In this document: one piece after another, positions 42,993 through 52,477 of the stretch | Numbering within the stretch: the stretch's first letter is position 1 | Layout: every line of letters starts with the position of its first letter | DNA from: Faecalimonas umbilicata | GTDB lineage: Bacteria; Bacillota; Clostridia; Lachnospirales; Lachnospiraceae | Assembly: GCF_004346095.1 (NCBI RefSeq) | Contig: NZ_SLZV01000002.1 | Coordinates: forward strand, 120,749-184,748 | Length of the DNA stretch: 64,000 bases | Direction of reading: 5' to 3' | Notes under the pieces: model-generated | Databases searched by the model: none | Seen by the model: the letters and a program-made list of their open reading frames with translations, nothing else | What the model was told of the DNA's origin: nothing | Made by a program: the position numbers and the translations under genes

Positions 42993-43541
42993 TTAAAATT
43001 CCATCTGTTTCCCGAGAAAAGCTGCCGCTGCAAGTGCAAGCTTTTCTGCTCCATCTTCCGTCCTCTTTGTTTCCTCTTTCATCAAAAGTACAACCGCACC
43101 GATCACATCTCCCTCCGCCACAATCGGACTGATGATTTCCTCCGTAAAGACTGCGCTCTGTCCTTCTGTTAATAAAACAAATCCTTTCTCCCCTCTGGCT
43201 GCACATCTCTCCTTTCTGTCACTTAGACAGGTCTGAAATGCCTCACTGACTCGTTTCCCCGCAAATTCTTTTTTCCCATTTCCCGCCGCTGCGACTACCG
43301 TCTCATGATCGGTGATGCAGACAGTACATTTTGCTACCTGGGCAAGACTTTCCGCATACTGTATGGCAAGCGGTGTCATTTCTCCGACTGGAGAATACTT
43401 TTTTAAAATGACACCTCCCTCTCGATCGGTAAAGATTTCAAGTGGATCTCCTTCATGAATCCTGAGTGTCCGTCGGATTTCCTTTGGGATTACAACCCTC
43501 CCGAGATCATCAATTCTTCTTACGACTCCTGTTGCTTTCAT
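42993..43541 (-). CDS. spoVT: Stage V sporulation protein T (AbrB-type regulator)
   Basis: This 182-residue DNA-binding protein has the AbrB swapped-hairpin domain at residues 1-50 (MKATGVVRRIDDLGRVVIPKEIRRTLRI) and a C-terminal GAF-like domain (about 60-180) as in SpoVT. In Bacillus, SpoVT tunes sigma-G-dependent genes in the forespore. AGGAATTTTTTATATG gives a GGAGG site 8 bases before the start. Together with sigE, sigG and spoIIGA it shows that the organism keeps a sporulation programme. No clear sigma-G promoter could be assigned by eye. Confidence 0.94.
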   Translation of the reverse strand: MKATGVVRRIDDLGRVVIPKEIRRTLRIHEGDPLEIFTDREGGVILKKYSPVGEMTPLAIQYAESLAQVAKCTVCITDHETVVAAAGNGKKEFAGKRVSEAFQTCLSDRKERCAARGEKGFVLLTEGQSAVFTEEIISPIVAEGDVIGAVVLLMKEETKRTEDGAEKLALAAAAFLGKQMEF

Positions 43542-43642
43542 ATAAAAAATTCCTCCATTTTACTTTGTTTTCCATTTCTGGAAATAGTATCTGTAAAATG
43601 AAGGAATTTATGACATTTTTATTTTTAATTCTATCCGATTGA

Positions 43643-44308
43643 TTAGTTGACCGCTGTTATCTTCACTTTCTTCATCGCTTTGGAGACTGCCGGAATCGAT
43701 AAAACGAGAACTGTAAGCGCTGCCTCCGCAAAAATATAACATCCGTTATATACAAGCGAATATGGAAGCGCCGCCCAACCGTCCCACGCATATTCTCCAA
43801 AAAAGAGCCATCCGGAAATTACCGCAAATACATATCTTGCAAGAACGCCACACAAGTATCCTTTTACAAGACCATGTTTGGATTTGCTGAAACATCCTGA
43901 AAGTCCGAGTGCCCCGAATGCGAGCGGATAATCTACAAGTACTTGAAGCGGGAAATAAATATATGGTTCGATCAGAAGCTGAAGTACCCCGTATGCCGCC
44001 CCAGTCAGCATCCCCGTCGCCGGTCCATATAAATAGCCAACAAAACAGATAAACAACATGCTGAATAATGTTACCGATCCACCAAATGGAAAAGAATAAA
44101 TCTTTAACATCGATGTCACCATCGCAAGTGCAACTGCCATCGCACATACGACAAGCTGTTTTGTTCCAATTTTCTTTTTTTCTTTCTTCTCCCGTTTTGC
44201 AAACAGCGCAGCTACAACGATCAACGCCACAAGAATCACAGCAACTGCCACATAACCTGCCGTTGTCAGACTGTATGCCCCATCTGCTTTTGTTACAAAA
44301 AATGACAT
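43643..44308 (-). CDS. thiT: Thiamine ECF transporter S component (ThiT)
   Basis: This 221-residue membrane protein starts with an N-terminal hydrophobic segment (about 15-37) that ordinary ThiT proteins lack, then a basic stretch (KREKKEKKKIG) and the ThiT core (KQLVVCAMAVALAMVTSMLKIY, FPFGGSVTLFSMLFI, GVLQLLIEPYIYFPLQVLVDYPLAFGALGLSG). The core contains the thiamine-pocket residues around EPYIY...DYPLAF. It works with an ECF module encoded elsewhere. The TPP riboswitch upstream confirms the substrate. Confidence 0.94.
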   Translation of the reverse strand: MSFFVTKADGAYSLTTAGYVAVAVILVALIVVAALFAKREKKEKKKIGTKQLVVCAMAVALAMVTSMLKIYSFPFGGSVTLFSMLFICFVGYLYGPATGMLTGAAYGVLQLLIEPYIYFPLQVLVDYPLAFGALGLSGCFSKSKHGLVKGYLCGVLARYVFAVISGWLFFGEYAWDGWAALPYSLVYNGCYIFAEAALTVLVLSIPAVSKAMKKVKITAVN

Positions 44309-44315
44309 AAAAAAA

Positions 44316-44440
44316 CCTCCTTTATTATTTTTTTACAGGAGGAACCATTCTGGTACTGCTTCCTTCCGCCGGTACTAACCGGTTCAAGTAGTGAGGGTCA
44401 TCACGCAATGTGATTTCTCAGCCCTGGGCTCCCCTAGCAA
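44316..44440 (-). ncRNA. TPP riboswitch with ribosome-site-masking platform
   Basis: The aptamer (44356-44440) has GGGGAGCCC, the GGGCTGAGA block, ATCAC/GTGAT stem, ACCC, CTTGAACCGG and CCGGCGGAAGGAAGC, closed by TTGCT/AGCAG. Downstream, TTCCTCC (44338-44344) can pair either with GGAAGGAA of the aptamer (44360-44367) or, when TPP holds the aptamer, its CCTCC part pairs with GGAGG, the thiT ribosome site (44316-44320). This predicts shut-off of translation by TPP. Confidence 0.94.
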
Positions 44441-44475
44441 AATGCTATATGAAATTTGTCATTTCATATAGCATT
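44441..44475. repeat. Perfect 15-bp palindrome at the thiT promoter
   Basis: AATGCTATATGAAAT is repeated inverted around a 5-base spacer. One arm reaches into the -10 box (44473-44478), and the centre is near +8. It may be a DNA operator for a repressor, or part of the leader if transcription starts further upstream. Confidence 0.8.
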
Positions 44476-44500
44476 GTACCATACTTTCTTTTTTTGTCAA
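44473..44500 (-). promoter_or_regulatory. Promoter of thiT leader
   Basis: TTGACA (44495-44500) and TACAAT (44473-44478) with a 16-base spacer. The -35 overlaps the stop codon region of the upstream NfeD-like gene. Confidence 0.8.
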
Positions 44501-44922
44501 ATTTTCTTTACGATCAGCTTTACACCCTCGACCCTGAGTACCTCTCCGAAATCGCCCGGTTCCAGAATGTCTCCATCTGCTTCCGCTCTGACCGTCCATT
44601 CCTGTCCGTTGACGACTGCTTTCCCCGTCTGACTCAAATTATCTACCCGCTCTGTCATCTTAATCTTCTGTCCGATCAGACTCTCATAGTTTGTCTTCAC
44701 TGATTTCGCATTCAAATATTTCTGCGCCCAAGGTCTCGTAAAATATAACAGTATAAAAGTCACGATTAGAAAAGCTGCGATCTGCCATACGATTCCAAGT
44801 CCAAGAAGTTCTACCACCAGTGCCGCCAGTGCACCTCCTGCAAGCCAGATGGAAGTCAGTCCTACTGTGGCGATCTCAACGATCAGAAAAATCACAATCA
44901 ACGCCAACCATACAATGCTCAT
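44497..44922 (-). CDS. NfeD-like membrane protein
   Basis: The 141-residue protein has two or three hydrophobic segments (about 3-20, 24-41 and 45-66) and a C-terminal OB-fold of about 65 residues (IGQKIKMTERVDNLSQTGKAVVNGQEWTVRAE) typical of short NfeD proteins. NfeD usually works with SPFH/stomatin proteins in membrane microdomains; no partner is next to it. GGAGG lies 6 bases before the ATG at 44922 (an adjacent ATG at 44925 is also possible). Its end overlaps the thiT promoter. Confidence 0.88.
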   Translation of the reverse strand: MSIVWLALIVIFLIVEIATVGLTSIWLAGGALAALVVELLGLGIVWQIAAFLIVTFILLYFTRPWAQKYLNAKSVKTNYESLIGQKIKMTERVDNLSQTGKAVVNGQEWTVRAEADGDILEPGDFGEVLRVEGVKLIVKKI

Positions 44923-45065
44923 CATATACCTCCGCCCTTTCTCCTTTTTGTTACCTCTATACTATATCAGCCGTTGCAATTAAACAATCTTTTTTTACAT
45001 CTTTTTCAGAACTTTTTTAGCACATTCTCTCATCGCTTTTTCGGGAGATCTTCCGTTTTCCCGAA

Positions 45066-45512
45066 CTAGTTCAGAAAAGACAGTACGATGTCATTTACAA
45101 GCTTTCCATCTGCCTTTCCTTTTACTTTCGGCATCAGTTCTTTCATAATCTTTCCTTTGTCTTTTACTGTCGGTGTCTCCAGCGCCAGAGAAGCAAGCAC
45201 CTCTTTGATCACTCCGCGGATTTCTTCTTCTGACATCATCTTTGGTGCAAACTGTTCCAACACTGCAATTCTCTTCTGGCATTCTTCCACAATGTCACTT
45301 CGGTCTGCCGGTGCAAGTTCCAACGTCTCTTTTGTCTGCTTGATCTCTTTTAGGATAACCTGTGTCTCTTCTTCCGGTGTCAGATCTCCTTTTTTGTCAA
45401 TCGCCTTATTCTTCAGCGCAGATAAAAGCAGTGATAAGGACTCCTTCGTCTCCTTGTCCCCTGCCTTCATCGCACTTACCATCGCACTTCTTACTTCTTC
45501 AATCTTACTCAT
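45066..45512 (-). CDS. YqeY/GatB-like domain protein
   Basis: The 148-residue protein is the stand-alone YqeY family, related to the C-terminal tRNA-binding domain of GatB. Features are EVRSAMVSAMKAGDKETKESLSLLLSALKNKAI near the start and the PKVKGKADGKLVNDIVLSFL ending. It is thought to act in tRNA amidotransfer or related tRNA binding, but the precise role is not settled. A TTG at 45515 is in frame, but GGAGG is 7 bases before the ATG at 45512. It follows the foldase gene by about 28 bases. The 143-base gap downstream holds nothing I can recognise. Confidence 0.9.
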   Translation of the reverse strand: MSKIEEVRSAMVSAMKAGDKETKESLSLLLSALKNKAIDKKGDLTPEEETQVILKEIKQTKETLELAPADRSDIVEECQKRIAVLEQFAPKMMSEEEIRGVIKEVLASLALETPTVKDKGKIMKELMPKVKGKADGKLVNDIVLSFLN

Positions 45513-45540
45513 CAAATCTCCTCCATTCTCCTATTTTCGA

Positions 45541-46602
45541 TTATTCCTGGTCACTTTTATCTGTGTCAGATCCTTCTGCATATGGAATCTCTTCCTGCTG
45601 TTTCATCTTAATCCCTTTTTTCTCGAAACTGATCTTATCCCATACCTTTTCATTGACTTCAATCTTTACATCTTTTTTCCACTCTTCGCACAGATCTTTG
45701 TACTGTTTTTCCTTTCGCTCTTCTGCGATAGATTCTTTTTCTGCATCGGTCGCTTCCCGGTCAAGAAGGCTTGTCACTTTCAACACATAGTAGCCACTGT
45801 CCGTCTCGATCACTTCTGAGACTTCCCCTTCGCCAAGTTTATTCGCCTTCGTCATCAATCCCTCGTCCGGAGTTGTCGTCTCTTCGTCAAAAGTCATTGT
45901 CTTTACTTCCAGTTCCTTCTCCTTTGCAGTCTTTGCAAAGTCAGCCCCTTCCTTAACTGCTTTCTGGAATGCTTCTGCCTTTTTCTTTGCCTCTGCCTTT
46001 TCTTCCTCGGTCATCTGCTCTGTGCTTCCGTCTTCTTTTGTCTTTGTCAGAGAAAGGTTGACATACTGCATACTCTTTTGTGCCGCCTCTTCATCAGACA
46101 CTTCTGTATCCACATCTGCGACCATCGCCTTCTGCATCTTCTCTTGAATCGTCACAAGTGTCAGCATCCGCTCTACATTTTCTGTTGTTCCGGAAACAGC
46201 TTCCTTTTCTTCCAGTCCGTTTGCCTCATCAAACGCTTTTGCTGCCTCACTGATCTTCTTCTTTTCCTCCTCGGTGATCTCGACTTTGTAATCGCCCATA
46301 TGGTCTTCGAGTACATACATATTTTCCAGTGTCTCTAAGATCTGATTTTTCACCGTCTCCTCATAGGATTTCCCTTTGGAAATCTCTGTAGACCACATGT
46401 CCTCTCCCATCACTCCTGAGTAGTATGTTTCATATTCTGCCTGCTGATAGCGCGCAAAAAAATTGGCAACACCTACAGTCACTTTTTCTCCACCAATCGT
46501 AACTACCACATCGCTGTCTTTGACAGACCCGCAGCCGGCAGCGGAAACTGCCAGTGCTGCTGTCACAGCAAGCGCTGCCGCTTTTTTTCCTGTCCTTCTC
46601 AT
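45541..46602 (-). CDS. PpiC/SurA-type foldase lipoprotein
   Basis: The protein (353 residues from this start) has a signal peptide with lipobox SAAGC, an N-terminal SurA-like helical chaperone part and a parvulin peptidyl-prolyl isomerase region (about 220-300, with FAKTAKEKELEVKTMTF and LGEGEVSEVIETDSGYYVLKVTS). It probably helps exported proteins fold on the outer face of the membrane, like PrsA. The open frame continues to 46635, but AAGGAGG is 7 bases before the ATG at 46602. It lies just after mfd on the same strand, an order common in Clostridia. Confidence 0.9.
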   Translation of the reverse strand: MRRTGKKAAALAVTAALAVSAAGCGSVKDSDVVVTIGGEKVTVGVANFFARYQQAEYETYYSGVMGEDMWSTEISKGKSYEETVKNQILETLENMYVLEDHMGDYKVEITEEEKKKISEAAKAFDEANGLEEKEAVSGTTENVERMLTLVTIQEKMQKAMVADVDTEVSDEEAAQKSMQYVNLSLTKTKEDGSTEQMTEEEKAEAKKKAEAFQKAVKEGADFAKTAKEKELEVKTMTFDEETTTPDEGLMTKANKLGEGEVSEVIETDSGYYVLKVTSLLDREATDAEKESIAEERKEKQYKDLCEEWKKDVKIEVNEKVWDKISFEKKGIKMKQQEEIPYAEGSDTDKSDQE

Positions 46603-46647
46603 AATTGCCCTCCTTCGTGTTTCTAACTCTCTCATTATACTCTCTGA

Positions 46648-49600
46648 CTATGATTCTAGCAATGTTTTCATATCAATTAACACTTTTTTCACAACTTCAA
46701 TTGGATCTTCCTCTTTGCCTTTTCGGTTTCTGTTCTTCTTATGATAGAGGAAATATGGGGGCGTATCCATTTTGAAATGCAACTCTTCTTTGTACAGTTC
46801 CAAAAGCTTCGGAATTTTTTCTGTCCGAATTCTGGCATGCTCAAACATGGTAAATCGATACTCTTCTCCCTTTTGTTCTACTGCTGTAATATACAGTCGG
46901 TGTGCCATCGCTTTCAGGTTCGCAATCGCCAGAAGCTTTTGAACTTTTCTTGGAATATCTCCAAAGCGATCGATCAGTTCCTCGATCATATCATCCATCT
47001 CTTCCTCTGTCTCAATTCCTGCGATCCGCTTATAGATATCCAGCTTCTGATATTCATTCGGAATATACGATGCAGGAATATATGCATCCACATTTAGGTC
47101 AACCGTTGTCGTATATGGTTCTTCCTCTACTTCGCCCTTCAGATGCTTCACTGCCTCATTTAACATTTTACAGTACAGATCGTATCCAACCGCTTCCATA
47201 TGTCCATGTTGCTCTGCCCCAAGAAGATTTCCCGCTCCTCGTATTTCCAAATCTCTCATGGCAATCTTAAATCCAGAACCGAGGTCTGTAAATTCACGGA
47301 TCGCGGACAACCTTTTTTCTGCCACTTCTTTTAACAGCTTATCTCTCTTATAGAGCAAAAAAGCATATGCCATCCGGTTTGACCGCCCGACACGCCCGCG
47401 AAGCTGGTACAGCTGAGAAAGTCCAAGCCGGTCTGCATCGTGTATGATCATCGTATTTGCGTTGGAAATATCAAGCCCGGTCTCAATGATCGTCGTCGAG
47501 ATCAATACATCGATCTCTCCGTTGATAAAATCATACATGATCCGCTCCAGCTGATGTTCCCTCATCTGTCCATGTGCAAATGCCACATTTGCCTCAGGCA
47601 CAAGTTTCTGAATCCGGTCTGCGACTTCATCGATGTCCTGCACCCGGTTGTACACATAATACACCTGTCCATCTCTTGCGAGTTCCCGCTCGATCGCCTC
47701 ACGTACCATCTCGTCATTGTACTCCATGACATATGTCTGGATCGGCATTCGGTCCATCGGAGGCTCTTCTAACACACTCATATCACGGATTCCGATCAGA
47801 CTCATGTGAAGCGTTCTCGGAATCGGAGTTGCTGTCAGTGTCAGCACATCTACATTTTCTTTCATCTGCTTGATTTTCTCTTTGTGCTGTACCCCAAACC
47901 GCTGCTCCTCATCGATGATCAACAGGCCAAGATCCTTAAATTTCAGATCATCCGAAAGTACGCGGTGCGTCCCGATCACAATATCTACAAGACCTTTCCT
48001 CACATCATCGATTGTCTTTCTTTGCTGTGCCGGAGTACGGAATCTGCACAGCAGGTCTACTCTCACCGGAAAATCCTTCATCCGCTGTACAAACGTATTA
48101 TAATGCTGCTGGGCAAGCACCGTCGTCGGAACGAGGTACACCACCTGCTTACTTTCCTGCACTGCCTTAAACGCGGCGCGGACTGCCACTTCTGTCTTCC
48201 CATATCCGACATCCCCGCAGATTAAGCGGTCCATGATCTTCTTGCTTTCCATATCTTTTTTAGTTGCCTCGATCGCATTTAACTGATCATCGGTCTCCTC
48301 AAACGGAAACATTTCCTCAAACTCACGCTGCCAAATAGTATCTTCTCCGTAGACATACCCTTCTTCCTTCTGTCTTGCTGCGTACAATTCCACAAGTTCC
48401 TTTGCGATTTCTTTGACTGCCCCGCGGACTCTCGTCTTCGTCTTCGCCCATTCCTGTCCCCCGAGCTTATTCAGCTTAGGTCTTTTTGCATCGGCACTTG
48501 CATATTTCTGGATCAGTTCCAGCTGTGTCGCAAGAATGTAAAGATTCCCTCCATCTGCATAAGAAATCTTCATATAATCTTTTGCAACTTTATCGACTTC
48601 AATCTTCTCAATTCCCTGATAGATTCCAAGTCCGTGATTCTCATGAACGACATAATCTCCGACCTTCAGATCCGAGAAGCTCTGGATTTTCTGTCCTTCA
48701 TAAGTTTTCCGTTTCTTTTTCTTCTTTTTCTTTCCAAAAATATCTGTCTCCGAGATTACAATAAACTTTAACAGTGGATACTCGTATCCCTCATCTACAT
48801 GCCCATAGGCGACCATGATCTCTCCCGGCTGCACTTCCCGATCCATCTCTTCACTGTAAAAGCTGCTCAAACTATAATCTCTCAAGTCTTCTGCCAGACG
48901 CTTTGCTCTCGTCCTGGATCCAGATAGAAGGATCACTCTGTAGCCGCTCCGTTTCAGCCGCGCCAGATCCCTCGTAAGTGTCTCAAAACTATTGTTGTAC
49001 GGATTCACTCCCTTTACCTGAAGGTGAATACTTTTCTTTACATGAAACAAATTTCTTTTTCCTTCCAGAATCGACAGCCCGATTCCCGGATACTGATTCA
49101 TCTTCGATGCAATCTCCTTCGGTGCAAACAGCTTCACTTCTTCGTCTGACACTTCACACCCGGTCTCCACACGCTTCTTCATACTCTCGATAAATTCTGC
49201 TTCGACTGCTTCCCCCTGCTCTATCAGCCGTGCCGGCTCCTCCAAAAATAAAAGAGTATCTTCTCGCGGAAAGTAGTCTAGAAATGAAACGCGCTTTGTC
49301 TTCTCATCCATGAACTCGGACGCCGGATAGATTGTAATCTCTTCTAGATTTTCAATCGATCTCTGACTCTCCACGTCAAATGTGCGGATCGAATCAATCT
49401 CATCATCCCAAAGTTCTATGCGGACCGGAACCTCCTCAGTGAGCGGGTAGACATCTAAGATTCCCCCACGCACCGCAAACTGTCCCGGCCCTTCAATCTG
49501 CACTTCCCTTTCATATCCAAGAAGCGCCAGATCTTTCTGAACTTTCTCAAAATCAATAATATCTCCTACCTTCAGAGAAAAAATTCTCTCCCGGATCGTC

Positions 49601-49989
49601 TCAATCGGCAAAAGAGAATCCATAAACGCATCAAATGTTGTGATGACTGTACACCCTTCCCCAAGGAGAAGTGCCTGAATTGTTTCCATCCTGCTGCTGA
49701 CAAGCTGTTTTCCTCGCAAATCTGCATGATAAAACAGCAAATCTTTTGCGGGATATAAATATACAGTCTCCTTTAAGAAACGATACTCCTCATACATCTG
49801 CTTTGCTTTTGATTCTCCGGAAGTTACAATCAACTTATACTTGCAGTCGCTGCCAAGTGCACAGGTCAGATGTGTCTTCTGTGAACCGACACATCCTGTA
49901 ATCTGAATCAATCCTACTTCTTTTTTCTTTTCGTTCTGAATCTCTTCAATCTCTGCCAGTTCCCTCAAAGGCTCCAAAAGAGCTTCCAT
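46648..49989 (-). CDS. mfd: Transcription-repair coupling factor Mfd
   Basis: This 1113-residue ATPase removes stalled RNA polymerase and recruits UvrA. From the N-terminus it has a UvrB-like homology region ([32 protein letters not shown]), the CarD-like RNA-polymerase interaction domain ([18 protein letters not shown]), the helicase motifs ([34 protein letters not shown]) and the TRCF C-terminal domain. A poly-Lys stretch stands just before the CarD-like part. AAGGAG is 9 bases before the ATG at 49989; a GTG two codons earlier is less likely. Confidence 0.97.
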   Translation of the reverse strand: MEALLEPLRELAEIEEIQNEKKKEVGLIQITGCVGSQKTHLTCALGSDCKYKLIVTSGESKAKQMYEEYRFLKETVYLYPAKDLLFYHADLRGKQLVSSRMETIQALLLGEGCTVITTFDAFMDSLLPIETIRERIFSLKVGDIIDFEKVQKDLALLGYEREVQIEGPGQFAVRGGILDVYPLTEEVPVRIELWDDEIDSIRTFDVESQRSIENLEEITIYPASEFMDEKTKRVSFLDYFPREDTLLFLEEPARLIEQGEAVEAEFIESMKKRVETGCEVSDEEVKLFAPKEIASKMNQYPGIGLSILEGKRNLFHVKKSIHLQVKGVNPYNNSFETLTRDLARLKRSGYRVILLSGSRTRAKRLAEDLRDYSLSSFYSEEMDREVQPGEIMVAYGHVDEGYEYPLLKFIVISETDIFGKKKKKKKRKTYEGQKIQSFSDLKVGDYVVHENHGLGIYQGIEKIEVDKVAKDYMKISYADGGNLYILATQLELIQKYASADAKRPKLNKLGGQEWAKTKTRVRGAVKEIAKELVELYAARQKEEGYVYGEDTIWQREFEEMFPFEETDDQLNAIEATKKDMESKKIMDRLICGDVGYGKTEVAVRAAFKAVQESKQVVYLVPTTVLAQQHYNTFVQRMKDFPVRVDLLCRFRTPAQQRKTIDDVRKGLVDIVIGTHRVLSDDLKFKDLGLLIIDEEQRFGVQHKEKIKQMKENVDVLTLTATPIPRTLHMSLIGIRDMSVLEEPPMDRMPIQTYVMEYNDEMVREAIERELARDGQVYYVYNRVQDIDEVADRIQKLVPEANVAFAHGQMREHQLERIMYDFINGEIDVLISTTIIETGLDISNANTMIIHDADRLGLSQLYQLRGRVGRSNRMAYAFLLYKRDKLLKEVAEKRLSAIREFTDLGSGFKIAMRDLEIRGAGNLLGAEQHGHMEAVGYDLYCKMLNEAVKHLKGEVEEEPYTTTVDLNVDAYIPASYIPNEYQKLDIYKRIAGIETEEEMDDMIEELIDRFGDIPRKVQKLLAIANLKAMAHRLYITAVEQKGEEYRFTMFEHARIRTEKIPKLLELYKEELHFKMDTPPYFLYHKKNRNRKGKEEDPIEVVKKVLIDMKTLLES

Positions 49990-50010
49990 ACACACCTACT
50001 CCTTTCATTT

Positions 50011-50589
50011 TTATACCGTCGTCTGCTTTTTGTTATACTGGTTCATCGCAGCATCAATTTCTCCTGCAAGAATCAGACGGACAGCCTCTGTCGCACGATC
50101 ATACCCTTCTTCCATCTGCGCTCTCTCTGCCTTGGAAAAGTGTCCCAGCACATAATCTGCCAGATCGTAATTCTTTGGCTTCTCCCCAACTCCTACTTTG
50201 ATCCTCGGAAATACCTGTGTGCCGAGATGTGCGATAATATTCTTAATTCCGTTGTGTCCTCCCGCACTTCCTTTCTTCCGAATTCGAAGTTGTCCGACAT
50301 CCAGGCTGATGTCATCGTAAATCACAAGAACTTCCTCTTCTGCATCCACTTTGTAATAGTCTACAAGTTCCCTCACACTCTCTCCACTCAGATTCATATA
50401 GGTCTGCGGTTTTACGAGGATCACTTTCTGACCATCGATCATACCTTTCCCGATATATGCCTTGTGTTTCTTTGTATCCACAGCTATATTATATTTCTCT
50501 CCCAGTCGGTCTATCACATCAAATCCGACATTATGTCTTGTTCCTTCGTACTGTGCTGTCGGATTTCCTAATCCAATAATAATATACAT
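50011..50589 (-). CDS. pth: Peptidyl-tRNA hydrolase
   Basis: This 192-residue enzyme releases peptide from stalled peptidyl-tRNA. It shows the family opening (IIGLGNPTAQYEGTRHNVGFDVIDRL) with catalytic His, the KPQTYMNLSGESV motif with Asn, and the DDISLDVGQLRIRKKGSAGGHNGIKNI signature containing the catalytic Asp and the Gly-rich loop. The length is standard. GGAGG is 6 bases before the ATG. It sits directly upstream of mfd, an order conserved in Firmicutes. Confidence 0.97.
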   Translation of the reverse strand: MYIIIGLGNPTAQYEGTRHNVGFDVIDRLGEKYNIAVDTKKHKAYIGKGMIDGQKVILVKPQTYMNLSGESVRELVDYYKVDAEEEVLVIYDDISLDVGQLRIRKKGSAGGHNGIKNIIAHLGTQVFPRIKVGVGEKPKNYDLADYVLGHFSKAERAQMEEGYDRATEAVRLILAGEIDAAMNQYNKKQTTV

Positions 50590-50724
50590 ACATTGTCACC
50601 TCCGTTCCCATTTTACAGGATACGCCCCTGTTTGTCACGCATATTTCCTTCTGCCGTATCATAAAGTATATTAAAACAATTATTTCATAGTTCTTTTTCA
50701 AGCATACATTCACAGGAGGCATAT

Positions 50725-51156
50725 ATGAGTTCGAAAACAAAAATCGTCGTCCTTCACATGAAGGAAATCATCTACACTACTATTTTCATTGTACTTGGCA
50801 TCCTGCTTCTGCTCCTTCTCTTTTTTATGTTTCTTCCTGAAAAGAAAGAGGGCAGTCCTGGAGCTAAGCAATATCAACCCGGCATATACACTTCCACACT
50901 GACACTGAACAACACCGATCTGGAAGTGGAAGTCGCCGTCGACGCCTCCCACATCAATTCTATCCGTTTCTCAAATCTAGATGACACGGTAACTACTATG
51001 TTTCCTTTGATCCAACCGGCGATCGAAGATATTGCAGAGCAAGTATACGACACACAGTCTCTTGAAAATATTTCTCTGCCGCAAGAGAATCCCTATACTT
51101 CCCAAGTCATCTTAGATACCATCGAAGAAGCACTCAAAAAAGCCACAGTCAAATGA
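50725..51156 (+). CDS. Membrane-anchored protein with FMN_bind-like fold
   Basis: The 143-residue product has one membrane segment (about 15-37) and an outer part that follows the FMN_bind layout: YQPGIYTSTLTLNNTDLEVEVAVDASHINSIRF, then QSLENISLPQENPYTSQVILDTIEEALKKA. In flavinylated proteins the last block reads (S/T)GA(S/T)x(S/T); here it is NPYTS, so covalent FMN attachment seems unlikely. The role is unknown. AGGAGG is 5 bases before the ATG. It is divergent from pth and ends in a terminator. Confidence 0.65.
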   Translation: MSSKTKIVVLHMKEIIYTTIFIVLGILLLLLLFFMFLPEKKEGSPGAKQYQPGIYTSTLTLNNTDLEVEVAVDASHINSIRFSNLDDTVTTMFPLIQPAIEDIAEQVYDTQSLENISLPQENPYTSQVILDTIEEALKKATVK

Positions 51157-51168
51157 CTGCGGCTTTTA
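51138..51168 (+). terminator. Terminator overlapping the end of the FMN_bind-like gene
   Basis: GCCACAGTC pairs with GACTGCGGC around the stop codon, followed by TTTTAT. Confidence 0.8.
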
Positions 51169-51251
51169 TAATGTTCTGCCCTCTTAGTTGGTCTTGTACG
51201 ATCTTATCAATCAACAAAGCAGTTATTTTTCCATATAAACAGACCAATATG

Positions 51252-51515
51252 CTACCCTTCTACGACAAGATATTGTCCGCCCGGCAATGCAAACACTTCA
51301 GAAGCCTCCTCAAGCTCTTCGTCTGACATTCCATCAACGTCTGCACCATTCTCTTCAAAATACTCTCTTACTTCCTGCAAAGAGTCTACGATTACTGCCA
51401 TACAGTCCTCTAAAAACGCTTCTGCTTCCTCCAGTGTCTCTGCCACCGGCTCATCAAATAATTGTGACTGGTTCTTTAAAAACACCTTTAAACAATCCTC
51501 ATCATATTCGTACAT
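51252..51515 (-). CDS. Small acidic protein, unknown function
   Basis: The 87-residue product is strongly acidic (many Glu and Asp, with DEELEEASEVFALPGGQY near the end) and has no membrane segment or signal peptide. It reads as helical, with Leu and Val at regular intervals between acidic residues. GGAGG is about 9 bases before the ATG, and the neighbouring HAD phosphatase gene lies upstream on the same strand. I do not recognise the family. Homologues seem plausible in Lachnospiraceae, but this needs a search. Confidence 0.6.
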   Translation of the reverse strand: MYEYDEDCLKVFLKNQSQLFDEPVAETLEEAEAFLEDCMAVIVDSLQEVREYFEENGADVDGMSDEELEEASEVFALPGGQYLVVEG

Positions 51516-51566
51516 CGCATATATCCTCCTTCATTTCCTCTTTTTGTATTTCTATGCATGTTTTTC

Positions 51567-52220
51567 TTATGATATGAGTTCCAATATTTCCAGCGGATCA
51601 TCCACCGTCTCCACGGCTCCTGCTTCCAGCAATTCTTCCTTAGAACGAAATCCCCATGTAACTCCGATCGTCCGCATTCCCGCTGCACTTCCGGTTCTGA
51701 TATCTACCTCGGAATCTCCGATATAGACACATTCTTCTATCTTCCTTCCCAGCTTTCTGGCAATCGCAAATACCATCGTCGGATCCGGTTTCTTCGGATA
51801 CCCTTCACATTGCCCCTGCACGTAGGAAAATAACTCTTTCCCAAATACATCCTGCACTACCTGAACCGTCTGGACATGCGGTTTATTCGATAAAACCGCC
51901 CTCTCAATCTGATGTTCCGTTAATCCTTCCAGAAGCTCTCGGATCTTCGCATATGGTTCTACATGATACATACAGTTCTCATGAAATATTCTTCCATAAA
52001 TCTCCATCGCCTCTTCTATTCTTGAAAGATCTCTTGCCCCGGAAGCCATCAATGCTTTCTCCATCAGCACTCTTGCTCCATTTCCTACAAACTGCCTGCA
52101 CTGATCTCTTGTAATCTCTGGCAGTCCCATCTCACACAACGTCAGATTCACGGATCTTACAAGGGAATCCAGCGTATTTGTCAATGTTCCATCTAAGTCA
52201 AATATGCACGCTTTATACAT
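51567..52220 (-). CDS. HAD-family phosphatase (phosphoglycolate phosphatase-like)
   Basis: The 217-residue HAD hydrolase has motif I (FDLDGTLTNTLDSL), motif II (AVLSNKP), Lys in YPKKPDPTMV and motif IV (CVYIGDSEVDIRTGSAAG). This is the Gph/PGMB-like subfamily with a helical cap; likely substrates are small sugar phosphates or phosphoglycolate. GGAGAGAG is close before the ATG. It lies downstream of a possible small gene and sigG on the same strand. Confidence 0.92.
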   Translation of the reverse strand: MYKACIFDLDGTLTNTLDSLVRSVNLTLCEMGLPEITRDQCRQFVGNGARVLMEKALMASGARDLSRIEEAMEIYGRIFHENCMYHVEPYAKIRELLEGLTEHQIERAVLSNKPHVQTVQVVQDVFGKELFSYVQGQCEGYPKKPDPTMVFAIARKLGRKIEECVYIGDSEVDIRTGSAAGMRTIGVTWGFRSKEELLEAGAVETVDDPLEILELIS

Positions 52221-52232
52221 TGTCTCTCTCCT

Positions 52233-52379
52233 TTATATCCATATAATAGTATGAATAGGCTCAAATTTCAACAAGAAATTTTCTTCTTCTCCGGACTCAC
52301 TTGCTGTACAAAGCAAAGTACATACTGCTACAAGCACTAGAATCAGCAGTGTTTTCATTGTTTTTCGTCTCTGCTCCAC
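52233..52379 (-). CDS. Possible small exported peptide
   Basis: This 48-codon frame starts at GTG (52379), with GAGGGG 6 bases upstream. It has a basic start (EQRRKTMK), a hydrophobic stretch (LLILVLVAVCTLLC) and a short acidic tail (SESGEEEN). The arrangement matches a signal-like or single-span peptide. It fills most of the 257-base gap between sigG and the HAD gene. There is no known family. It could be chance, so it is listed with low confidence. Confidence 0.35.
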   Translation of the reverse strand: MEQRRKTMKTLLILVLVAVCTLLCTASESGEEENFLLKFEPIHTIIWI

Positions 52380-52477
52380 CGTCTTCCCCTCTTCTTTTTT
52401 CTTTTTTCTTCCGGCATTTCACAGAATAACACTACCTATCTTTTGCCCTATCCTAGATGGATTTCGCAATGCTTCTT

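Noticed and set aside
45088..45819. 243-residue plus-strand frame opposite yqeY and the foldase gene
   Set aside because: It spans two genuine minus-strand genes, is Ser/Phe-rich like other antisense frames here, and has no ribosome site.
48690..48745. Poly-Lys coding run in mfd as a phase-variable tract
   Set aside because: The codons mix AAA and AAG without a long single-base run, so slippage is not expected.
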